This document shows positions 16,685 to 22,185 of a stretch of 22,185 bases of DNA, piece after piece. The translations under genes and the position numbers were made by a program. The notes beneath the pieces are model-generated. The model was not told where the DNA came from, made no database searches, and was given only the letters and a program-made list of their open reading frames with translations. The first letter of the stretch is position 1. Each line of letters opens with the position of its first letter. Origin of the DNA: JAVVFH01 sp032250585 (GTDB taxonomy: Bacteria; Pseudomonadota; Gammaproteobacteria; Xanthomonadales; SZUA-36); assembly GCA_032250585.1 (NCBI GenBank), contig JAVVFH010000030.1, positions 1 through 22,185 of the forward strand, written 5' to 3'.

Positions 16685-17563
16685 TTACGCCGATGGGGCG
16701 CCTTGTCGATGCGCCGCGATCTGCCTCAGCCCCCTGGCGACCAATGTTTCGACCATCTGGCGACGGTAGGCACCGCCCGAACGAAAATCATCGATGGGCT
16801 GAGCTTCGCGGGCGGCCACCGATGCCGCCTCGGCGATTGTCTGATCACTCAGTGCGCCATCCAGAAGCACCGTTTCCGCGTCCGTGGCCCGCATCGCCAC
16901 GGGCGCGACGGCGCCCAGTGCGATCCGGGCCATTTCAACCTTGCCAGCCTCCAGCCGTAACCGAATGGCCACACTGACGATGGAAATGGCGTCCGCGCGA
17001 CGCTTGCCGAGTTTATAGTAAAACACGCGTTCATCTTCCCGCGGCCGGTCGCAGCTGATACCGGTCAGCAACTCGTCCCGACGGCGCGCGGTTCGCCGCA
17101 CACCCTGGAAGAAGTCGGTAAGTGCCAAGACACGGGAACCCTCCGCGGCACTCTCCAGCTCCACCTGTGCGTCGAGCGCGAGGAGTACGGGTGAAACATC
17201 GGCGGCCGGCGACGCATCGCACACATTGCCGCCGACCGTCGCCAGGTTGCGGATCAACGGTCCGGCGAACCCCATGCACATCGGTCGCACCAGTTCCTGC
17301 AGCGGGCCGCCCGGCGACCACTCGAGGAGCTGCGCGAAGGTCACGTTCGCCCCGAAGCGGACGTGATCCCGGCCGGTCGTAATGGGCGCGAGGGCCTCGA
17401 CGCGGGTAAGATCGAGCACCAGGTCGGCCGGCAACGGCGCGCGCTTCATGTTCACCAGCACGTTCGTGCCGCCGGCTACCGGAATGATGCGCCCTTCGCC
17501 TGCCAATGCCTGCAGGGCCGCCGGAATGTCATGCGCCTGTACGAATTCGAAATCGTTGATCAT
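16685..17563 (-). CDS. FAD-binding (medium) subunit of a molybdenum hydroxylase
   Basis: This encodes 292 residues, typical for CoxM/YgfM-type subunits. The FAD-binding signature is split as usual: AGGTNVL at 30-36 and the TVGGN motif at 109-113, followed by CDASPAADVSP. A CO-dehydrogenase-flavoprotein C-terminal domain follows from about residue 180. It passes electrons from the FeS/Mo subunit to the final acceptor. Its ATG overlaps the stop of the FeS-Mo gene by four bases (ATGA), so the two are translated together and surely form one enzyme. Confidence 0.93.
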   Translation of the reverse strand: MINDFEFVQAHDIPAALQALAGEGRIIPVAGGTNVLVNMKRAPLPADLVLDLTRVEALAPITTGRDHVRFGANVTFAQLLEWSPGGPLQELVRPMCMGFAGPLIRNLATVGGNVCDASPAADVSPVLLALDAQVELESAAEGSRVLALTDFFQGVRRTARRRDELLTGISCDRPREDERVFYYKLGKRRADAISIVSVAIRLRLEAGKVEMARIALGAVAPVAMRATDAETVLLDGALSDQTIAEAASVAAREAQPIDDFRSGGAYRRQMVETLVARGLRQIAAHRQGAPSA

Positions 17564-20313
17564 GACCGCACCGTCCGTATCAGCGAGGAAACTTCCTCGG
17601 GGGAAAGCGGGAGGCGCCCGACGTCAGCGCCCAAAAGCTCGGCCAGCGCGTTGGCCACCGCGCCCGTGGGGGGCGCAATGGGCGGTTCACCAACACCCTT
17701 GACGCCGAATGGGCCCTCGGTGGCCGGCTGCTCCACGAGTATGCTCTCTATCGGCGGCACGTCTTCGGCGGTCAGCAACAGGTAATCAGCAAAATTCGGA
17801 TTCTGAACCCGACCATCCTTTTCACGCAACTCTTCCATCAAGGCCAGGCCAAGCCCCATGACCACTCCCCCTTCGATCTGCCCCTCGCAGCCTATGGGAT
17901 TGATCGCCTTGCCCACGTCGTGTGCGGCCGCATAGCGCGTAACCCTGACTTCGCCCGTATCCTCGTCAACCGTCAATTCAACGGCATGGGCGCAAAAACT
18001 GGGTGCCGGGAAGGCACCGATCGGATGCGGCTTGGTCGTTGGCGGAGGCTCGTCCAGGATGGATGAAACGCCCACCATGGGACCGCCATGCTTCTTGTGC
18101 CGGGCGTAACAAATCTTCGACAGTGGCACCGAACGCTCTTCCTGTCCGCGAACATGGACCCGGTAACCCTCGATCACCAGCTCTTCCGGTGGCGCTTCAA
18201 GGTGCCCGGACGCCTCTGTCAGCAGTTGTTGCCGCAGGTCCCTGGCCGCTTCATAAGCCGATCGGCCGATCGTGAAGGTCATGCGGCTGCCGCCGTGACC
18301 GTGATCCCACGGCAGCGTGTCGGTGTCGCCGCTGACAAGCTGAATGGCATCAATGGGCACGCCCAGGCCTTCGGCGGCCATCTGCATGATGGCGCCGGAC
18401 ATGCCGCCCGTTCCCATGTCGACGCAGCCGGAGATGAGACGGAAGGTGCCGTCTTCGTTGGATTCAATCAGCGTCTGCGTACCCCAGGTGCCGCTGACCC
18501 ACCAGTTGCACGCGATGCCCCGACCGACACCCGGCGGCCGCGGTTTGTCCCACCCGATCGCATCGGCGGCCTTGCGCATACACTCCTTGATACTTACCGA
18601 ATCCAGCACCTGCCCGGTGCAGGTCGTATCGCCGTTCTCCCAGGCGTTTTTCATGCGTAATTCCAGTGGGTCCATCCCGACCGCGCGCGCCACCCTGTCG
18701 AGGTGGGTCTCGAGCGCGAAAGCCAGCTGGGGCCCCCCGGGACAGCGCACCGAGCCGTTGGGCGGGGTATTGGTATAGGCGATAAGGCCCGTAATTTCCA
18801 GGTTGGGAATCCGGTAAGGACCGGTCGCCATCAGGCTTCCCAAGGCAGCCGTGTTCGGCCCGTAAGGGCCATAAGCGCCGGTATTGAACAGCATGCGCAG
18901 GCGGTGTGCGACGAGGGAGCCATCGCTCCTGACGCCGGTTTCTATCTCAATTCGGGATGGATGCCGGCCCATCGTGGCCGCCATTTCCTCTTCGCGAGTG
19001 AGCGTCATCTGCACCGGCAGACCAGCCCGCTCGGCCAGCAGCACGACGTAGGGCTCGAGGACAGGAAACAACTTGCCGCCGAATCCGCCGCCGATGGCCG
19101 TGGGCACGATTCGGAAGGAACTGATCGGACGCTTCAGTGCCTGCGCCAGATAGCTGCGAAAAACAAAGGGCTTCTGCGTTGTGGTCCATATCGTGATACG
19201 CCCGGAGGATTCCGCACAGGCGGTTGAGCTGTGAGGTTCGATCGAGCCGGGATGCGCCACCGGGGTTTCATAGACGCCGCGGACGATGTGATCGGCCTCA
19301 GCGAATCCCCGTTCGAGGTCGCCGTCCGTTACCTCGACCTTGTAGCACAGGTTGCCGCCGCGCTCGGTCTCCCAGTCGATTTCGTAGTCTTCGAGGGAGT
19401 CGTGGACGAGCGGCGCGCCCTCGGTCAGCGCCGCTTCAGGATCGAATACGGCGGGCAGTTCCTCATAGTCCACCCTCACGAGGGAGGCCGCTTCCCGTGC
19501 AATATCCGGCGTCGTCGCGGCCACGGCGGCGATGGGTTCGCCGTTATAGCGAACCTTGTCGAGCGCGAAAATCCGCAGGTCCCGGACCTCGTAGCCGAAA
19601 TAGCCCATCTCGGTGTCCTGCCCGGTCACGACGGCCTTGACGCCCGGCAGATTCAGCGCCTCAGTCACGTCGACCGACCGGATTTTTGCGTGCGCAAAGG
19701 TGCTGCGCACCAGTGCCCCGTACAGCATGCGCGACAACCGGACATCTTCACCGTAGACCGCTTTCCCGGTGACTTTGTCTACCGCATCCCCGCGGGCCAT
19801 TCTGGCCCCAATCGCCCACGGTTTCTGTTCCGTGGTTTCCGTGGTGGTACCCTCGTCCGCCAGCAGCTTCACGGCGTCCAGTATCTTGCTGTAACCCGTA
19901 CAGCGGCAAAGGTTACTGGATATGGCCCGGCGGACCTCGTCCTCGTCGGGCTTCGGATTCTGATCGAGCAGTCCCTTCAGCGACAACACCATGCCGGGCG
20001 TGCAGAATCCGCACTGAATTCCGCCGCTGCGGATCATCGCCTGCTGAATCGGGTGAAGGGCCCTGGGTTTACCGACGCCCTCGATCGTTGTGACATCCCG
20101 GCCCTCCGCCTGCAGTGCAAACACCATGCAGGAATTCACCGGTTTGCCATCCAACAGCACGGTACAACTGCCGCAGTCTCCCGTGCCGCAGCCTTCCTTG
20201 GTGCCGGTCAGGTTGAGGTCCACCCGCAGTGCATCCAGCAAGCGGGCCCGGGGCGCCACCTCGAGAGTTTCGGCTTGGCCGTTGAGGGTAAAATTCAGAG
20301 TCCGTTTTGTCAT
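17560..20313 (-). CDS. Molybdenum hydroxylase: [2Fe-2S] domains fused to the molybdopterin (xanthine dehydrogenase/aldehyde oxidase-type) subunit
   Basis: This encodes 917 residues from ATG 20313 (MTKRTLNFTLNG), with GAGAAG just upstream. The open frame reaches 20583, but those 90 residues have no family match and would run through the regulatory box. Domain order: plant-ferredoxin-type [2Fe-2S] (Cys42, 47, 50, 62), second [2Fe-2S] (Cys101, 104, 136, 138), then the aldehyde oxidase/xanthine dehydrogenase Mo domains. GGGFGGK, VRCPGGPQ and the catalytic Glu876 in GVKGVGEPP are visible. The FAD domain is separate (next gene). The FeS-Mo fusion resembles Desulfovibrio Mop and E. coli XdhD/YgfM rather than XdhABC or CoxLMS. 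The substrate could be an aldehyde or a purine or other N-heterocycle. The operon favours a carboxylic semialdehyde, but this is inference. No XdhC or MocA-type maturation gene is in the window. Confidence 0.94.
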   Translation of the reverse strand: MTKRTLNFTLNGQAETLEVAPRARLLDALRVDLNLTGTKEGCGTGDCGSCTVLLDGKPVNSCMVFALQAEGRDVTTIEGVGKPRALHPIQQAMIRSGGIQCGFCTPGMVLSLKGLLDQNPKPDEDEVRRAISSNLCRCTGYSKILDAVKLLADEGTTTETTEQKPWAIGARMARGDAVDKVTGKAVYGEDVRLSRMLYGALVRSTFAHAKIRSVDVTEALNLPGVKAVVTGQDTEMGYFGYEVRDLRIFALDKVRYNGEPIAAVAATTPDIAREAASLVRVDYEELPAVFDPEAALTEGAPLVHDSLEDYEIDWETERGGNLCYKVEVTDGDLERGFAEADHIVRGVYETPVAHPGSIEPHSSTACAESSGRITIWTTTQKPFVFRSYLAQALKRPISSFRIVPTAIGGGFGGKLFPVLEPYVVLLAERAGLPVQMTLTREEEMAATMGRHPSRIEIETGVRSDGSLVAHRLRMLFNTGAYGPYGPNTAALGSLMATGPYRIPNLEITGLIAYTNTPPNGSVRCPGGPQLAFALETHLDRVARAVGMDPLELRMKNAWENGDTTCTGQVLDSVSIKECMRKAADAIGWDKPRPPGVGRGIACNWWVSGTWGTQTLIESNEDGTFRLISGCVDMGTGGMSGAIMQMAAEGLGVPIDAIQLVSGDTDTLPWDHGHGGSRMTFTIGRSAYEAARDLRQQLLTEASGHLEAPPEELVIEGYRVHVRGQEERSVPLSKICYARHKKHGGPMVGVSSILDEPPPTTKPHPIGAFPAPSFCAHAVELTVDEDTGEVRVTRYAAAHDVGKAINPIGCEGQIEGGVVMGLGLALMEELREKDGRVQNPNFADYLLLTAEDVPPIESILVEQPATEGPFGVKGVGEPPIAPPTGAVANALAELLGADVGRLPLSPEEVSSLIRTVRS

Positions 20314-20452
20314 GACTTCTCGCTTTCGTCCGATACGCTCGGAACCTGTCACATCAGATTCAATCAATTTGAAATACCTCCGCTTTGCAGGCGCAGGGTG
20401 TGGATCACACGCCGGGGCCAGATCCCGGGAGTTCGTCATCCTTACCCCTGTA

Positions 20453-20458
20453 ATTTTA
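20453..20458 (-). promoter_or_regulatory. Putative -10 of the molybdenum hydroxylase operon
   Basis: TAAAAT on the minus strand is a good -10. No matching -35 lies 16-18 bases upstream, which suits an activator-dependent promoter. The predicted start near 20446 would leave a leader of about 130 bases and place the 20494-centred box at about -48. Confidence 0.35.
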
Positions 20459-20485
20459 CAATCACGCGCTGCCCCGTTGTCGCGA

Positions 20486-20502
20486 ATTGCGCTGAATGCA
20501 AC
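20486..20502. promoter_or_regulatory. LysR-type T-N11-A box upstream of the molybdenum hydroxylase operon
   Basis: ATTGCGCTGAATGCAAC is an exact TTGC-N7-GCAA match, 172 bases before the ATG at 20313. It is in the 552-base divergent gap 20314-20865, whose other end carries a second box before the transporter. The stretch 20503-20763 between the two boxes shows no gene or repeat I can support. Confidence 0.6.
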
Positions 20503-20763
20503 AAAAACACCGGAGAACTCATTCATCCGGTACATGCACCGACCGCCGTTCGATCCCGTCTGGACCCGGAGCCAACAGGGCAACCAGGTAAATTGATCGC
20601 GGCCCGGCTTCGAAGGATGGATTTTGAGGCTCGCGCACAGATCCGGCGAGACGCTGCCGGCGCGAGCGCCAGCATGGCATGCAGCCGGTCAGCGACCTGG
20701 CGCGTTTCTGCGTGTCCGGGCCAGGTGTGCAGACCCTCCGTGTCTCAACGCCTGGGCCAATTT

Positions 20764-20780
20764 GTTGCATCTTACGCAAC
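20764..20780. promoter_or_regulatory. LysR-type T-N11-A box upstream of the transporter
   Basis: GTTGCATCTTACGCAAC is an exact TTGC-N7-GCAA match with symmetric G...C ends. It ends 85 bases before the transporter ATG and directly before the putative -35. Confidence 0.6.
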
Positions 20781-20782
20781 AG

Positions 20783-20813
20783 TTGGTCACGGGCCCCCGG
20801 CCGGCTGTAGAAT
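20783..20813 (+). promoter_or_regulatory. Putative promoter of the transporter gene
   Basis: TTGGTC (20783-20788) and TAGAAT (20808-20813) are 19 bases apart, longer than the ideal 17. A start near 20820 puts the box centre at about -48, next to the -35 as in many activator sites. Confidence 0.35.
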
Positions 20814-20865
20814 CCTTCAAAATGCCATGGCTAGCTGCGGACACACATAGCGTGGAGCCGAATCC

Positions 20866-22185
20866 ATGAACGTGATTTCAAAAATTTTCGTCGGACTCCT
20901 CGGCCCCGCCGCGGTGATAGCCGCCGGCACGATGGGCGCCGGCGCGGTCGCTGCCCTGATCCTCGCGGGTGCGTGGTTTCGCTATGAACTGCTTTGGGTC
21001 GTGCCGCTGTTGCTGCCGCTTTTCGTGGTGGCCGTAGACTCATCCTCCCGCATCGGCAGCATCAACCGCGGCGAAGGCATGCTGACGATCGTGCGCCGGC
21101 ATCTCCACCCGTCCGTTGCCTGGCTGTTGTTGCTGATCAATGTCCCGGTGCACGTACTGGTCGCTATGGGCCAGCTTTCCGTGATGAGCTCGGCGTTTCT
21201 CTCGCTGCTGGGCGTCGACCCCGTCACGGCCCAGTCGACGGCTACGGAAACCGACCGTTACCTGCTGATCGAGATCGTGACATCCGTAAGCCTGTCCGCG
21301 CTGGTTCTGTGGCTGATCCTCGCCCAGGGCTACGACCGGATGCAGAAAGCAATGACGGCGCTGATGGTCGTGATGTTCGTTTGCTTCGTGCTGATCGCAT
21401 TGCGCAGTTTCCAGGAGGCCGGTGACATCCTGGCGGGTTTCGTTCCGCGCATTCCGGACGATCTGCCTGCGCCCGGCCGCGACACGGTGCGTCTGAGCAC
21501 CAGTTCCATCATAGCTATTGTCGGCAGTGCCATCGCACCGGGCGCACTGCTGGTGATTCCGTATTTGAGTTCCGATGCGCGCAAGGAGCAGCTGACCCTG
21601 AAAGAGGACTTGCGCAAGTCCATTCTCAACCTGGGTGTCCTGTTCGGAATCTACGCGGTGTGCATCATGATCGCCGGCGGCTTTTCGCTGTACCCGCTGC
21701 CCAATCACGCAGACATCGAAACGGTCGGCGACGCAGGCCAGGTGCTGACCGCAGCGTTTCCGGAGGCGATCGGCTTCGTCGGGCCGCTGATTTTCGCGAT
21801 CGGGCTGTTTGTCGCCGCGATGACCACCCTGGTCATCTGTATCCAGGTGGTGGTGTACCTCACTCTCGACATGTTCAGACTGCCCTGGACCTTCTCCGAG
21901 GACAACCGGAACTACCGTCGGGCCGTGATCTTCACCACGCTGGCGGCCGGCGTACTCGCGCCGGTTTGGAGCTTTCCCGCGCTGCTCAAGGTCGTACTGC
22001 TGATGGGTGTGAACGTGTTGGTGATACCGATCGTCATCATTACGATGATTTATCTTCTGAATCGCCGCGTGGTCATGGGCGAATACACGGCCAGTCCGGT
22101 TCGTAACGGTTTTCTGATTCTCACGCTCGCGGTATCCATTGGGCTGGCCGTGGAGAAAGCACCGCATTACCTGGACATGCTGCTG
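20866..22185 (+). CDS. Nramp-like (APC-fold) membrane transporter, 3' end outside the window
   Basis: The frame is open for 440 codons from ATG 20866 (GGAG eight bases upstream) to the window edge without a stop, so the gene is partial only because of the cut. The protein has about eleven hydrophobic helices and looks like an Nramp-related divalent-cation transporter: GPAAVIAAGTMGAGAVAA in helix 1 matches the GPGxLxAATGxGAGD pattern of Nramp-like bacterial proteins. However, the metal ligands of true Nramps are absent. The helix-1 DPGN is replaced by GTMGAG, and the helix-6 MPH motif by APGALLVIPY. It is thus an outlying member whose cargo need not be a metal. Position next to a LysR-type box and opposite the molybdenum enzyme operon suggests uptake of a pathway substrate or cofactor ion. 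Confidence 0.8.
   Translation, partial: MNVISKIFVGLLGPAAVIAAGTMGAGAVAALILAGAWFRYELLWVVPLLLPLFVVAVDSSSRIGSINRGEGMLTIVRRHLHPSVAWLLLLINVPVHVLVAMGQLSVMSSAFLSLLGVDPVTAQSTATETDRYLLIEIVTSVSLSALVLWLILAQGYDRMQKAMTALMVVMFVCFVLIALRSFQEAGDILAGFVPRIPDDLPAPGRDTVRLSTSSIIAIVGSAIAPGALLVIPYLSSDARKEQLTLKEDLRKSILNLGVLFGIYAVCIMIAGGFSLYPLPNHADIETVGDAGQVLTAAFPEAIGFVGPLIFAIGLFVAAMTTLVICIQVVVYLTLDMFRLPWTFSEDNRNYRRAVIFTTLAAGVLAPVWSFPALLKVVLLMGVNVLVIPIVIITMIYLLNRRVVMGEYTASPVRNGFLILTLAVSIGLAVEKAPHYLDMLL

Noticed and set aside
19688..19699. TTGC-N4-GCAA inside the molybdenum hydroxylase gene
   Set aside because: The spacer is wrong for a T-N11-A box and the site is inside a coding region.
19231..20850. 539-codon open frame on the plus strand opposite the molybdenum hydroxylase
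   Set aside because: It is a mirror frame of a well-supported gene and runs on through the intergenic gap and both regulatory boxes. No recognisable domain.
21040..22167. 375-codon minus-strand frame rich in H, Q, R and D opposite the transporter
   Set aside because: The composition is what the reverse complement of hydrophobic membrane-helix codons gives. The plus-strand frame has a ribosome site and helices.

Overview
The window is GC-rich (visibly about 60 %) bacterial DNA with densely packed genes. It has TonB-dependent receptors, signal-peptide and lipobox proteins, and REP-type palindromes built on a GTGGGAGCGGCTT core. This points to a Gammaproteobacterium, probably of the Xanthomonadales / Wenzhouxiangella / Woeseia kind. 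That placement is inference from style only. I saw no rRNA, tRNA, CRISPR, insertion sequence or phage gene.

Layout, left to right: (1) 162-884 (-), a small secreted protein of unknown function, divergent from (2) 1206-2189 (+), an exported alpha/beta hydrolase. (3) 2470-4662 (+), an exported S9 (DPP-IV-like) serine peptidase. (4) 4669-4819, two REP-type inverted repeats between convergent genes. (5) 8431-4839 (-), a TonB-dependent receptor followed by an exported COG1228-type amidohydrolase. (6) 11394-8646 (-), a DHDPS-family lyase followed by a DUF885 lipoprotein. (7) 11569-12480 (+), a LysR-type regulator. (8) 20313-12517 (-), seven genes: a molybdenum hydroxylase with fused [2Fe-2S] domain, its FAD subunit, a VOC protein, a Rid protein, and the beta, gamma and alpha subunits of a flavin-dependent D-amino/imino-acid dehydrogenase. 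(9) 20866 to the right edge (+), an Nramp-fold membrane transporter cut off by the window end.

The main result is regulatory. The palindrome TTGC-N7-GCAA (extended RTTGCR-N5-YGCAAY, a classic LysR T-N11-A box) occurs exactly five times that I could find. All five copies lie in promoter gaps: before the S9 peptidase, before the TonB receptor, between the lyase and LysR genes, before the molybdenum enzyme operon, and before the transporter. A sixth, one-mismatch copy lies before the alpha/beta hydrolase. About 0.34 exact copies would be expected by chance in the whole window. The window therefore looks like one local regulon run by the LysR protein.

The functions fit together as uptake and breakdown of proline- or hydroxyproline-rich peptides. 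Exported peptidases with Pro-type relatives (S9/DPP-IV, alpha/beta hydrolase, COG1228 prolidase-like) and a TonB receptor would feed an imino-acid branch. That branch has a heterotrimeric D-hydroxyproline-dehydrogenase-like flavoenzyme, a DHDPS-family deaminase and a Rid protein. The molybdenum hydroxylase may take the place of the usual semialdehyde dehydrogenase. The substrate is inferred, not proven: the expected proline-racemase-type epimerase and aldehyde dehydrogenase are not in the window.
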